From positions 124,001-188,000 of the forward strand of contig NZ_CP081966.1 of the NCBI RefSeq assembly GCF_019823065.1: DNA of 64,000 bases, written 5' to 3'. The notes under the pieces were generated by a model that searched no databases, was not told the DNA's origin, and worked only from the letters and a program-made list of their open reading frames with translations. This document shows positions 56,074-64,000 of the stretch, piece by piece. The stretch's first letter is position 1, and each line of letters starts with the position of its first letter. This DNA is from Pseudomonas mosselii. Its GTDB lineage: Bacteria > Pseudomonadota > Gammaproteobacteria > Pseudomonadales > Pseudomonadaceae. Position numbers and translations under genes: made by a program.

Positions 56074-57381
56074 TTACAGACTGCTGAACAGCGGGAAAGT
56101 CCCCAGTGCCAGCGCGCCGGCCATTATGCACAGGCACACCAGCACTGCCCACTTGAGGGTGAAGCGCTGGTGGTCGCCGAACTCGATGCCGGCCAGGGCA
56201 ACCAGCAGGTAGGTGGAGGGTACCAGCGGGCTGAGCAGGTGCACCGGCTGTCCGACGATCGACGCGCGAGCCATTTCCACCGGGGTGACGCCGTAGTGGC
56301 TGGCGAACTCCGACAGCACCGGCAGCACGCCGTAGTAGAAGGCGTCGTTGGACATGAAGAAGGTGAACGGCATGCTGACGATCGCGGTGATCACCGCCAT
56401 GTACGGGCCGAACGCTTCCGGGATCACCGCCAGCAGGCTCTTGGACATGGCGTCGACCATGCCGGTGCCCGACAGAATGCCGGTGAAGATGCCGGCGGCG
56501 AAGATCAGCCCGCTGACGGCCAGCACGCTGGAGGCGTGGGCGGCGATGCGGTCCTTCTGCTGCTGCAGGCACGGGTAGTTGACGATCATGGCGATGCTGA
56601 AGGCAATCATGAACAGCACCGGCAGCGGCAGCACGCCGGCGATCAGCGCGACCATCAGCGCTGCGGTCAGGGCACCGTTGAACCAGATCAGTTTCGGCCG
56701 GCGCGCTTCGGGGAACTGCGACACGCTGATCTCGCTGTGGTCGATGTCGTCGGTCGGCAGGTGCAGCTCGCCCAGGCGGGCACGCTCGCGCTTGCCGTAC
56801 CAGTAGGCGATGGCCAGGATCGCCGCCACGCCGAAGGCCATGGCCGGGATCATCGGTACGAAGATGTCCGACGGGTCCACGTGCAGGGCGCTGGCGGCGC
56901 GGGCGGTGGGGCCGCCCCACGGAGTCATGTTCATCACTCCGCCGGCGAGGATGATCAGGCCGGCCATGATCCGCGGGCTCATGCCCAGGCGGCTGTACAG
57001 CGGCAGCATGGCGGCGCAGCAGATCATGTAGGTGGTGGCGCCGTCACCGTCGAGGGACACCACCAGGGCCAGCACCGCGGTGCCGACCGAGACTTTCAGC
57101 GGGTCGCCCTTGACCAGCTTGAGGATCTTGCGCACGGCCGGGTCGAACAGGCCGGAGTCGATCATCAGGGCGAAGTAGAGAATGGCGAACATCAGCATCA
57201 CGCCGGTGGGCGCGAGCTTGCTGATGCCTTCGAGCATCATTGGGCCGATCTTGGCGGAAAAGCCACCGAACAGGGCGAACAGGATCGGTACCAGGATCAG
57301 CGCGATCAAGGCCGACAGGCGCTTGGTCATGATCAGGTACATGAAGGTGATGACCATGGCGAAGCCGAGGAAGGTCAGCAT
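56074..57381 (-). CDS. CitMHS-family citrate:metal transporter
   Basis: Secondary transporter of divalent-metal citrate, 435 residues with about 12 helices. Typical segments: SLDGDGATTYMICCAAMLPLY, GGVMNMTPWGGPTARAASALH, and ILSGTGMVDAMSK. Start: ATG with GGAG eight bases upstream. Preceded on the minus strand by a small leader frame and a CA-motif. Metal partner (Mg, Ca or Fe) not clear from sequence. Confidence 0.93.
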   Translation of the reverse strand: MLTFLGFAMVITFMYLIMTKRLSALIALILVPILFALFGGFSAKIGPMMLEGISKLAPTGVMLMFAILYFALMIDSGLFDPAVRKILKLVKGDPLKVSVGTAVLALVVSLDGDGATTYMICCAAMLPLYSRLGMSPRIMAGLIILAGGVMNMTPWGGPTARAASALHVDPSDIFVPMIPAMAFGVAAILAIAYWYGKRERARLGELHLPTDDIDHSEISVSQFPEARRPKLIWFNGALTAALMVALIAGVLPLPVLFMIAFSIAMIVNYPCLQQQKDRIAAHASSVLAVSGLIFAAGIFTGILSGTGMVDAMSKSLLAVIPEAFGPYMAVITAIVSMPFTFFMSNDAFYYGVLPVLSEFASHYGVTPVEMARASIVGQPVHLLSPLVPSTYLLVALAGIEFGDHQRFTLKWAVLVCLCIMAGALALGTFPLFSSL

Positions 57382-57430
57382 GGCGGTACTCCAGGCGTGG
57401 CGCGGCGAAAGGAAGGACGATTCGGGCGGA

Positions 57431-57511
57431 TCAGCGCGTCAGGCGCTGCGCGAGGAGCAGGCGGAGGGATACTGCGAGAAGGCGGGCACAGGAAAACATC
57501 AGAATCACCAT
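57431..57511 (-). other. Possible 26-residue leader ORF with upstream CA motif
   Basis: A short frame on the minus strand, 49 bases before the citrate transporter start, begins ATGGTGATTCTG directly after AACAACAACAA (57511-57521), a perfect AAnAAnAA site as bound by Hfq/Crc. The product is Leu/Arg-rich and ends in LAQRLTR. No Shine-Dalgarno precedes it. It may be a leader peptide or chance; the CA motif itself is the firmer part. Confidence 0.3.
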
Positions 57512-57650
57512 TGTTGTTGTTGATTGGGCCGGGGCGCGGAGGTTTCCGGGTGCCCTGGCTGGCCGGTCTGCTGCCGGTGGTGGCGCTATCCTATGTGGGC
57601 AAGCTTTCAGCCAGCTTTCGCCTGCGCTCAGGCGACGGGAGGTCATTTCG

Positions 57651-58052
57651 ATGGTGGATGTCGTGGAAGGCGGGTGTCATTGCGGGGCGTTGCGCTACCG
57701 GCTGCAGGCCGATCTGGGCGATGTCGCCCATTGCCATTGCTCGATCTGCCGGCGGGTCAGCGGCGGTACGCTGGTGACCTGGGTCACCCTGCCCCTCGCG
57801 GGTTTCCAGTGGCTGGCGGGCTCGCCCCAGCGCTACATGGCGCCGCAGAGCTGCAGCCGGTATTTCTGTGGCAACTGCGGGGCGCACGTGGCGCTGGTGA
57901 CCGCGCATAGCCCTGAAACGATCGATGTGACGGTGGCGACGCTGGATCACCCGGAGCGGGTGCCGGCCAATCGGCATATCTGGGTGGGGAGCCGGTTGCC
58001 ATGGTTGCAGGTGGATCAAGGGTTGCCGGAGGAGGACGAGGAAAGCCTGTAG
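57651..58052 (+). CDS. GFA-family zinc-binding protein
   Basis: A 133-residue protein of the GFA/CENP-V type. Zinc-binding Cys sets: GGCHCGALRY, HCHCSICRR and FCGNCGAHVAL. The family was named for glutathione-dependent formaldehyde activation, but for most members the reaction is unknown. Start: ATG with GGGAGG upstream. Stands alone on the plus strand. Confidence 0.92.
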   Translation: MVDVVEGGCHCGALRYRLQADLGDVAHCHCSICRRVSGGTLVTWVTLPLAGFQWLAGSPQRYMAPQSCSRYFCGNCGAHVALVTAHSPETIDVTVATLDHPERVPANRHIWVGSRLPWLQVDQGLPEEDEESL

Positions 58053-58090
58053 GGCATTGTGCTACCTCTGTTCGGCCTTATCGCCATGCG

Positions 58091-60049
58091 CTAGGGCAGC
58101 TGCAACCCCCCGGCCGCCTTGTGCAACGCCCGCAGATGCTCGCCCACCTGCTTGATATTGGCCTCCACGGCCTTGATCTCCCTGCCCCGTTCCGGCCCCA
58201 GCAGCGCCCTCACCTGCTGGTCCAAGTCGGTGCTCAGCCGTAGCAGCTGCGCCTGGCGCTCGCTGCTCACCTGCTCCAGCTGCTTGCGCTCGGCAGGCTG
58301 CGGCAGGCCATAGCCCCCTGCCCCCAGCAATTCCGCCGGGCGGCTGAGGAAGCCGCTGTTGGCCAGCATCGCCTGCAAGGTTTCGTTGGCCTTGTCGAAG
58401 CTGCCGTCCTTGAGCGCCCGGCCATTCAGGTAGCGTTGCTTGACCTCGTCCTGGGCCAGCAGCAGCTGGCGGCGCAGGCCGGCCTGCTCGAGCAGCAGCA
58501 AGGCCGCGCTGGTACGCAGGTCGGCGCGGTCGAACCATTGGCGGCGCTGCTCGGCGTCCAGCGCCAGCCAGTCTTCCACGCTCGTCTGCTTGATCGGCAA
58601 CTGCTTGCGCAGCACCTCGAACATTGCCTGGTAGCGGTCGCGATAAGAGTCGAAGCGATAACCCAGGCGCAGTGCCTCCCGCGGGTCGTCGAGCACGTGG
58701 GTATCGGCCAGTCCCCTGCCCTTGAGTACCTCCAGCAAGCCGTTGGGCATGATGCTGTCAAGGTCGTTCAGGCGCGGGTTGCCGGTGCCGCTGCGCAGCA
58801 GCTTGAGCGATTCCACGGCGCAGTTGTTGGACAGGAAGTAGTAGTTACCGTCGTAGCTCCAGTGCATCTCGGCGGCCTGGCGCACCAGGTTCTCGATCTC
58901 GCCGCGGCTGAGCTTGAGCGGCACCGAGGCCAGGCTGCGCAGCTCGGTCTTGGTGTATTCGTCGATCACCTGCCCCAGCGGCAGCACGAACAGCCGCGAG
59001 GGATAGGCGCCGGTCAGGCCGTCCCAGCTGGACAGCTGCACGTCGTTGACGAAGGCGCGGTACGACAGCACCAGGCTCTGGTCCAAGTCCAGGCGGCAGG
59101 CTGGACCGCGCGGGCGGCCCGGGGCGCAGATCACCAGGCGCAGCATGCTGTGGCCCCAACGGCTGACCCAGTTCTGGTTGGCTTCGGCCAGCAGGTAGTC
59201 CACCTCGTAGACCCGCTCCGGGTCGATCTCACCCAATGGCTGGCGGGCGAAATCGTTGCCGGCATTGAGGAACGGCAGGCCCCTGGCGCAGGTGTCCTGT
59301 TGCGGCGCCCAGCCGAAATGGTCGCGCAGGTACTGGTTTAGCGCAGGGCGACGGCAGCCGTAGCTCGGGTCGAGGAGGAAGTATTCCATGTTGACCGCGA
59401 TGAACTCTTTCGGGCTGCTCAGCTCGTAGGCGTCCGGGCTGCGTACCAGCTGGCCGTTGTGCTGCTCGCGCTCGCCGCGCCGGCCGACGTACTGTGGCCA
59501 GCCGGCCAAGTCCAGCAGGCGCGGGTCGTCGCTCAGGGTAAAGCGGCGTTCGGCCTGGCCACGGCAGTCCTGCGGCAGCCCGACCTTGCCCAGGGCGCCT
59601 TGCTGGCGCTTGCAGCGGCTGATCAGCTGGCGCTCGGCGTCCGGCCACAGGCGCGCGCGGTCATAGATATGGGTGAGTTCGTGGAGCACGGTGGCCAGCA
59701 ATTCCTCGCGGACCGTGCCGTGGGGACGGTTGGTCTTCTCGCGGGCGGCGCTGCCGTCGACCAGGCCCGGCAGCAGGCGCCGGTTGAGTTCCAGGCTGGC
59801 CACCGGAGAGGCCTGGCCGTAGGCGTCCTCGGGCATGCGCTCGGTCCAGCCGACCAGGATTTGCCGGTCCAATTGCTGCTTGAAGCGCGGTGGCAGCTTG
59901 GCCATGGCTTCGTCGAGCAACGTCTGGGTCGCCTGCTGTTGTGCAGGGTCGAGGCCGTCGCGCTGCAGCACCAGCTGCAGGTCGGCCAGGGCGGGCGTGC
60001 CGAGCAGCGTCAGGGCGCAGCCCAGCAGCCAGGCACGCACGCGCTTCAC
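58091..60049 (-). CDS. Large periplasmic DUF4105 protein with N-terminal HExxH motif
   Basis: A 652-residue exported protein (signal peptide ending PALA). First part (~25-270) has HELTH at 123-127 and a later EFIAVNMEYF (Glu ~215/222), which looks like a gluzincin metallopeptidase site. Second part (~280-470) fits DUF4105, with WGHSMLRL (His300) and SNNCAVES (Cys410), a His-then-Cys order typical of permuted NlpC/P60-like enzymes. The last ~180 residues are helical. DUF4105 has been linked to lipoprotein N-acylation in Bacteroides; here the substrate is unknown. Overlaps the DUF2388 gene (ATGA). Confidence 0.88.
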   Translation of the reverse strand: MKRVRAWLLGCALTLLGTPALADLQLVLQRDGLDPAQQQATQTLLDEAMAKLPPRFKQQLDRQILVGWTERMPEDAYGQASPVASLELNRRLLPGLVDGSAAREKTNRPHGTVREELLATVLHELTHIYDRARLWPDAERQLISRCKRQQGALGKVGLPQDCRGQAERRFTLSDDPRLLDLAGWPQYVGRRGEREQHNGQLVRSPDAYELSSPKEFIAVNMEYFLLDPSYGCRRPALNQYLRDHFGWAPQQDTCARGLPFLNAGNDFARQPLGEIDPERVYEVDYLLAEANQNWVSRWGHSMLRLVICAPGRPRGPACRLDLDQSLVLSYRAFVNDVQLSSWDGLTGAYPSRLFVLPLGQVIDEYTKTELRSLASVPLKLSRGEIENLVRQAAEMHWSYDGNYYFLSNNCAVESLKLLRSGTGNPRLNDLDSIMPNGLLEVLKGRGLADTHVLDDPREALRLGYRFDSYRDRYQAMFEVLRKQLPIKQTSVEDWLALDAEQRRQWFDRADLRTSAALLLLEQAGLRRQLLLAQDEVKQRYLNGRALKDGSFDKANETLQAMLANSGFLSRPAELLGAGGYGLPQPAERKQLEQVSSERQAQLLRLSTDLDQQVRALLGPERGREIKAVEANIKQVGEHLRALHKAAGGLQLP

Positions 60050-60366
60050 AGGGCGAGGATGGCTTCGGCCAGCACCTGGTCGCTGGCGTCACGGGCCTCG
60101 GGGACGCGGGCGCGCAGGGTGTCGAAGGCGGCCTCGAGCTGGGCGCCGCGGATATCACCGTTGCTGGCGACGAAGCTGGCGGCGTCGTCGTGGGCTTCAC
60201 GCACCACTTTCGAGTCGCGGATCGAGGTGGTGGTGTCGGAGGTGAAATCGATCGAACGGCCAAAGGCGCGGACGATGATGTTGCTGGTGGCCACCAGGGT
60301 GTGGGCCTGGGCCAGGTCGGCGAGCAGCAGCATGCCGAGGGTGGCGGCGATCAGCGGTTTACGCAT
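60046..60366 (-). CDS. DUF2388 secreted protein, copy 1
   Basis: A 106-residue protein with signal peptide (cleavage near AQA). The shared core reads DSKVVREAHDDAASFVASNGDIRGAQLEAAF, closely like its two neighbours. Its stop overlaps the start of the DUF4105 gene by ATGA, so the two are translationally coupled. Nearest copy to that gene and the first gene in the ATGA pair. Function unknown. Confidence 0.9.
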   Translation of the reverse strand: MRKPLIAATLGMLLLADLAQAHTLVATSNIIVRAFGRSIDFTSDTTTSIRDSKVVREAHDDAASFVASNGDIRGAQLEAAFDTLRARVPEARDASDQVLAEAILAL

Positions 60367-60402
60367 GGAGCATCTCCGGAAGTACAGGGGAGTCGAATGT
60401 AG

Positions 60403-60696
60403 TTATTGGACGAGAATCGCTTCGGCCAGTTCACGGTCGCCGACGCAAGGCCGGGCCAGGTCCTGGTGCAGCATGTCCAGCGCCGCCTGCAGGCGCGCGC
60501 CACGGATCCGGCCGTCGCTGGCGACGAACGCGGCGGCGTCGTCACGGGCGGCGGCGACCAGCTTGTGGTCGAACGGCGCGGCGGTAACCTGGCTGGTGAC
60601 GTAGCCGCTGATGACCAGGCTCTGGGTGGTGGTATCCATGGCCTGGGCGCTGCTCATGCAGGCCAGGGCGAACAGTGAAGGCAACAGGTAACGCAT
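60403..60696 (-). CDS. DUF2388 secreted protein, copy 2
   Basis: A 97-residue paralogue with signal peptide (cleavage near SSAQA) and the core AARDDAAAFVASDGRIRGARLQAALDML. It differs in the N-terminal half (TTTQSLVISGYVTSQ), and has one extra Cys near the end (RPCVGDRELAEAILV). 36 bases upstream of copy 1. Confidence 0.9.
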   Translation of the reverse strand: MRYLLPSLFALACMSSAQAMDTTTQSLVISGYVTSQVTAAPFDHKLVAAARDDAAAFVASDGRIRGARLQAALDMLHQDLARPCVGDRELAEAILVQ

Positions 60697-60777
60697 GGGC
60701 GGTCTGGCGATGATCTCGGGCTGCGAAGGCTACCCCGGATCCACGGGCGGGGCCAGTGAATCCGGGCGGTGCGGGGC

Positions 60778-61095
60778 TCAGATGGCGAGGATGGCGCGGG
60801 CCAGTTGCGCGTCGCTGGCCTGCAGCTCCGGCAGTTGCTGGCGAATATGCGCGAACGCGCTCTCCAGCTTGGCGCCGCGAATGGCGCCGTCGCTGCCAAC
60901 GAAGCTGGCGGCATCGTCACGGGCGGCCTTGACGATCTTGTCGTCGCGGAACGAGGAGGAGATGTCGGAGGTGGCGTCGGTGGAGGCGGCTACTGCGCCT
61001 ACCACAGCGTCGGTGGTGACGACGAAGCTGGTGGCATTGGCCGCGCCGGCGAGCGACAGCAGCAAGGCGGCGCCAAACAGGTGATAACGGGACAT
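60778..61095 (-). CDS. DUF2388 secreted protein, copy 3
   Basis: A 105-residue paralogue; signal peptide ending NAT-SFV, core AARDDAASFVGSDGAIRGAKLESAF, and a Ser/Thr/Ala-rich front (VVGAVAASTDATSDISSSFRDD). ATG 61095 chosen for GGAG upstream; ATG 61113 is in frame. First gene of the set, with an AT-rich promoter region upstream. Confidence 0.9.
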   Translation of the reverse strand: MSRYHLFGAALLLSLAGAANATSFVVTTDAVVGAVAASTDATSDISSSFRDDKIVKAARDDAASFVGSDGAIRGAKLESAFAHIRQQLPELQASDAQLARAILAI

Positions 61096-61319
61096 GGTCG
61101 GGGACTCCTGCACAGGGTCTGGATGGTTCTGCTTATCGGACGCTCGCTTGGCTCGTCACGGTACTTTTCTCTGCCAGGCGCGTAAGACAAGCGTAACACG
61201 TGCTGGTTCGGCCATTTGGCTCGAGAAAAGATCACAAATAGTAACTGTACCTGTCGATTTGTAAGTTATAAAAACTGTTATGTTTGGTCGTGCGAATGCT
61301 CTAGTCCGGGCCTTGAAAC

Positions 61320-61352
61320 AAAAAAACCCGCCGCAGTTTCCTGCAACGGGTT
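61320..61352 (-). terminator. Rho-independent terminator of the DUF1127 gene
   Basis: On the minus strand AACCCGTTGCAG pairs with CTGCGGCGGGTT (two G-U pairs), then seven T. The wobble pairs form only on this strand, which supports the direction. Confidence 0.85.
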
Positions 61353-61393
61353 CTTGTGAGTTTGCGGTGCCGGCCTGGGCCGGCGTCCGGCGC

Positions 61394-61606
61394 TTAGCGC
61401 CAGAACGGCTTGCTCAGCTCTTCGTAGCGCTGCGACTCGCTGATGCCGGCGTCAGCCAGCAGGCGGGAGTCCAGGCGTGCCAGCTGGCGGCGGCTGGCCA
61501 TGCGGCGCTGCCACAGTACCAGGGTGGACAGGACGCGCAGCGGCAGGGCGGCGTTGGAGGCTTGGGCTTTTTCGAAAACCAGGTCGGAACTGAGGGTACG
61601 TTCCAT
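61394..61606 (-). CDS. DUF1127 small protein (YjiS-like)
   Basis: A 70-residue protein: ~30 polar residues, then the Arg-rich DUF1127 helix pair WQRRMASRRQLARLDSRLLADAGI with the end SESQRYEELSKPFWR. Soluble, basic. Family members occur across proteobacteria and act in stress, phosphate or virulence control; in E. coli yjiS lies beside a MocR-type regulator gene (yjiR). Here no such regulator is next to it; upstream repeats are listed apart. Confidence 0.93.
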   Translation of the reverse strand: MERTLSSDLVFEKAQASNAALPLRVLSTLVLWQRRMASRRQLARLDSRLLADAGISESQRYEELSKPFWR

Positions 61607-61690
61607 GATGTGTCATCCTTCCGCTTGTGGCGGCATTAGGGAGTGATTTAACTGGTGCCCATCTTCCTCTTCTCTCGTCCAGAACAGTAG

Positions 61691-61895
61691 GTACAGTTCA
61701 GGTGTATTGTGAGGGGGCAGTTAACTGTTGGAAGGGACTGTTGCACTTGTTATTGGCAAAACTGTACTGGTGTGCGCTTTTTTGGTGCGGTTTTGTGGAG
61801 GTAGTAGGGAAGTGATGAACAGAAAGTGATGTTTATGGCGGTACAGTAGTACAGTTTTAGACGGTTTTTACTTCAAGGTGTTCGACGGTACAGTT
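61691..61895. promoter_or_regulatory. Array of GTACAGT repeats upstream of the DUF1127 gene
   Basis: GTACAGTT occurs at 61691-61698, 61849-61856 and 61888-61895; GTACAGTA at 61841-61848 directly abuts the second; the inverse AACTGTAC is at 61760-61767, and a perfect palindrome CAGTTAACTG at 61718-61727. All lie in the 342-base gap between the MATE and DUF1127 genes, 85-290 bases upstream of the DUF1127 start, an arrangement that suggests binding of a multimeric regulator, perhaps MocR-like. Confidence 0.6.
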
Positions 61896-61948
61896 GCAGC
61901 GCCAGGTACTTGTCCGCCATCACGTGATCCCCAGCGCCCCCAAACCCC

Positions 61949-63337
61949 TCAAACCGACACCGCCGCCCCCCGCGCCCGCTCTGCCTTGCCCAGCAACCGC
62001 TTCATCCGCCATTCAAAGCCGAACGTCAGCGCCACCGCCGCGCAGGCCAGGCCCAGCGCCAGCCCCCACCAGATCCCCTGCGCGCCGCCGCCGAGGTTGA
62101 AGGCGAACAGCCACGCGCTCGGGGCGCCTACCAACCAGTAGCACACCAGGCCGATCAGGAAGGTGGTCTTGGCGTCCTTCAGACCACGGATCGAGCCCAT
62201 GGCGATGGTCTGCACGCCATCGAACAGCTCGAACCATGCCGCCACCATCACCAACTGTACCGCCAGCATGAAGATCGCCGCGAAGGCCGGGTCGTTACGG
62301 TCGATGAACAAGCCGACCAGGACGTCCGGCAACAACCAGAACAGTGCGGCGAAGGCGAACATCAGCGAGGCACCGAAGCCGATACCCACGCGCCCGGCGC
62401 TGCGAGCCGCCAACAGGTTGCCGGCACCATAGTAGAGTCCGACGCGCATGGTCACCGCATACGAAAGGCCGGTCGGGACCATGAATGCGGTCGAGACGAT
62501 CTGCAGTGCGATCTGGTGCGCCGCCAGTTCCGTGCTGCCCAGCACGCCCATGCACAGGGCGGCGAAGGCAAACAGGCCCACTTCGACCATATAGGTACCG
62601 CCAATCGGCAGGCCCAGCCGCCACAGCTCGCGCAGTGCCGGCAGGGAAGGGCGCGACAGCCCCTTGCGCAGCGGGTAGGCGGCATAGGCCTTGTGCCAGC
62701 GAATATAAAGCGCGAGGGCGATGGCCATGCCCAGGGTCACCACGGCGGTGACCAGGCCGATGCCCATCAGCCCGAGCTTGGGCAGGCCGAACATGCCCTC
62801 GATCAGCGCATGGTTGAACAGGTAGTTGAACACTGTGCCCACCAGGCTGATGACCATCACCGGGGTTGAGTGACCCAGGGCGCTGGTGAAGCCGCGCAGG
62901 GCCATGAAGGTCATGTAGCCGGGGAGGGCGAGCGGCAGCAGGGTGAGCAGCTGCATCGCCGAGTCGACGTTCTCCGGCTTCTGGCCGAACAGCAGCAGCA
63001 CTGGCTTGAGGTTCCACATCACCAGCGCCGAGACCAACGCCAAGCCCCAGGCCAGCCACAGGCCGCTCTGGGCCAGGCGGGTGACGCCCTCGGTGTCGTT
63101 GGCGCCCTTGCGGATCGCCACCAGCGTGCCGACCGCGGCGATCACACCCAGGCAGAAGATCGACACGAACGAATAGCTCGCCGCGCCCAGGCCGCCACCG
63201 GCCAAGGCCTGAGGGCTGATGCGGGCCATCATCAGGGTGTCGGTGAGTACCATCAGCATGTGCGCCAACTGCGAGGCGATCAGCGGCCCGGCCAGGCGCA
63301 GCAAAGCCTTGAGTTCAGTGGTGGGCGCGACATGCAT
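61949..63337 (-). CDS. MATE-family multidrug efflux transporter
   Basis: Sodium or proton driven drug exporter, 462 residues with 12 helices in two six-helix halves. MATE features: PLIASQLAHMLMVLTDTLMM at the start, ALPGYMTFMALRGFTSALG, and PTGLSYAVTMRVGLYYGAGN at the second half. Related to NorM/PmpM. Start: ATG with AAGGACC upstream. Divergent from a LysR-type gene 157 bases away. Confidence 0.93.
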   Translation of the reverse strand: MHVAPTTELKALLRLAGPLIASQLAHMLMVLTDTLMMARISPQALAGGGLGAASYSFVSIFCLGVIAAVGTLVAIRKGANDTEGVTRLAQSGLWLAWGLALVSALVMWNLKPVLLLFGQKPENVDSAMQLLTLLPLALPGYMTFMALRGFTSALGHSTPVMVISLVGTVFNYLFNHALIEGMFGLPKLGLMGIGLVTAVVTLGMAIALALYIRWHKAYAAYPLRKGLSRPSLPALRELWRLGLPIGGTYMVEVGLFAFAALCMGVLGSTELAAHQIALQIVSTAFMVPTGLSYAVTMRVGLYYGAGNLLAARSAGRVGIGFGASLMFAFAALFWLLPDVLVGLFIDRNDPAFAAIFMLAVQLVMVAAWFELFDGVQTIAMGSIRGLKDAKTTFLIGLVCYWLVGAPSAWLFAFNLGGGAQGIWWGLALGLACAAVALTFGFEWRMKRLLGKAERARGAAVSV

Positions 63338-63494
63338 GGGGGCGGTCCTTCTGGATGAGTCGGGGAAGCGAGCCGTCGATTCTGAGGCCTCGGTCAGCTT
63401 TGCACAAAAGGATAAATGCGATCACAGGCATGAGCCTGACTCATGGATGTATGATCCTGTGCATCCGACCTACGCCCCGCCTAACAGGTGCGCC

Positions 63495-64000
63495 ATGACC
63501 CGCCAACTGCCTCCGCTCTATGCGCTGCGCGCATTCGAAGCTGCCGCCCGGCTCAGTTCGTTCACCCGTGCCGGTGAAGAACTGTCGATCACCCAGAGCG
63601 CGGTCAGCCGGCATATCCGCACCCTTGAGGAGCATTTCGCCTGCCGCCTGTTCATACGCAGCGGGCGAAGCCTGCAACTGACCGAAGCCGCGCGCATGCT
63701 GCTGCCCGGTGTGCGCGACGGCTTCGCGTCGCTGGAGCGGGCCTGCGATACCTTGCGCGGCGAGGACGACATCCTGCGCATGAAGGCGCCCTCGACCCTG
63801 ACCATGCGCTGGCTGCTGGCGCGCCTGAGCCGTTTTCGCCACCTGCAGCCGGGCAACGAGGTGCAGCTGACCAGCGCCTGGATGGATGTCGATCATGTCG
63901 ACTTCAACCAGGAGCCGTTCGACTGCGCGGTGCTGCTCAGCGATGGCAGCTTTCCGGCAGACTGGGAGGTGCGCCGGCTGTTCTCCGAGTTGCTGATCCC
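63495..64000 (+). CDS. LysR-family transcriptional regulator, 3' end cut by window edge
   Basis: 168 codons are visible. The N-terminal winged helix (~5-65) reads LYALRAFEAAARLSSFTRAGEELSITQSAVSRHI, typical of LysR proteins of the GcvA type; the effector domain starts near residue 90 and is cut off. Start ATG 63495. It is divergent from the MATE gene, so the pump may be its target, as is usual for LysR genes. Confidence 0.9.
   Translation, partial: MTRQLPPLYALRAFEAAARLSSFTRAGEELSITQSAVSRHIRTLEEHFACRLFIRSGRSLQLTEAARMLLPGVRDGFASLERACDTLRGEDDILRMKAPSTLTMRWLLARLSRFRHLQPGNEVQLTSAWMDVDHVDFNQEPFDCAVLLSDGSFPADWEVRRLFSELLI

Noticed and set aside
55753..57777. 674-codon open frame on the plus strand over the TerC and citrate transporter genes
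   Set aside because: Spans two clear minus-strand genes and their terminator; composition is typical of antisense reading in high-GC DNA.
61627..61815. 62-codon frame on the plus strand in the repeat-rich gap
   Set aside because: No ribosome site, Trp/Cys-rich odd composition, overlaps the operator-like repeats.

Overview
This window looks like the chromosome of a Pseudomonas of the P. putida group. It is GC-rich. The runs metQIN-katE-lipoprotein-znuB/znuC/zur-znuA, thrB-polA-ersA-engB-cytochromes-dsbA-dgcH-ampDh2-kinB-algB, and the cox (aa3 oxidase) cluster followed by its assembly genes are the gene order I know from P. putida and, in part, P. aeruginosa. Short inverted repeats of the REP type sit in many gene-to-gene junctions. 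I see no rRNA, tRNA, CRISPR array, phage or insertion sequence.

Layout. 1-5.6 kb: a minus-strand type I secretion operon (TolC-like outer-membrane protein, ABC exporter with a degenerate C39 domain, HlyD-like adaptor), followed by a partial secreted or lipoprotein gene cut by the left edge; no secreted substrate gene is visible. 6-8.5 kb: beta carbonic anhydrase and a SulP transporter, a probable bicarbonate pair. 8.6-18.1 kb: the aa3-type cytochrome c oxidase genes (coxB, coxA, ctaG, coxC), then SURF1, a SCO-like CxxxC protein, ctaA, cyoE and sco, behind a sigma-S-like promoter. 18.2-20.7 kb: methionine ABC importer metNIQ. 20.9-23.1 kb: large catalase katE. 23.2-27 kb: a lipoprotein and the zinc uptake system znuB/znuC/zur divergent from znuA. 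27-33.4 kb: thrB, a DUF2782 protein, polA, the AlgU-type small RNA ErsA, engB and two c-type cytochromes. 33.6-43.8 kb: dsbA, a nuclease-like protein, the diguanylate cyclase DgcH, the amidase AmpDh2, a CSS-EAL phosphodiesterase, kinB/algB, small membrane proteins and an Ivy-type lysozyme inhibitor. 44.5-57.4 kb: transporters (GltP, SpmAB-like, an Mla/MCE lipid-transport operon, Na/Pi, TerC, CitMHS) with a DUF5924 protein and an M16 peptidase. 57.6-64 kb: a GFA protein, a large two-domain DUF4105 protein downstream of three tandem DUF2388 genes, a DUF1127 protein with a repeat-rich upstream region, a MATE pump and a divergent LysR regulator cut by the right edge.

Most striking points. (1) algB lacks the first ~42 residues of its receiver domain, and the reading frame runs instead into antisense of the neighbouring gene, which also seems to have lost its start; this looks like a deletion across the divergent promoter region. 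(2) Three paralogous DUF2388 genes are joined to a DUF4105 protein that carries both an HExxH motif and a His/Cys pair. (3) The DUF1127 upstream region carries at least four GTACAGT-type repeats plus an inverted copy. (4) An exact TTCGG-N4-CCGAA box, the motif I recall for AauR, lies upstream of gltP. (5) An 11-bp-period direct repeat and a perfect 9-bp dyad lie between the type I secretion operon and the carbonic anhydrase gene. All function calls come from reading the sequence and knowledge of the families; no database search was run.
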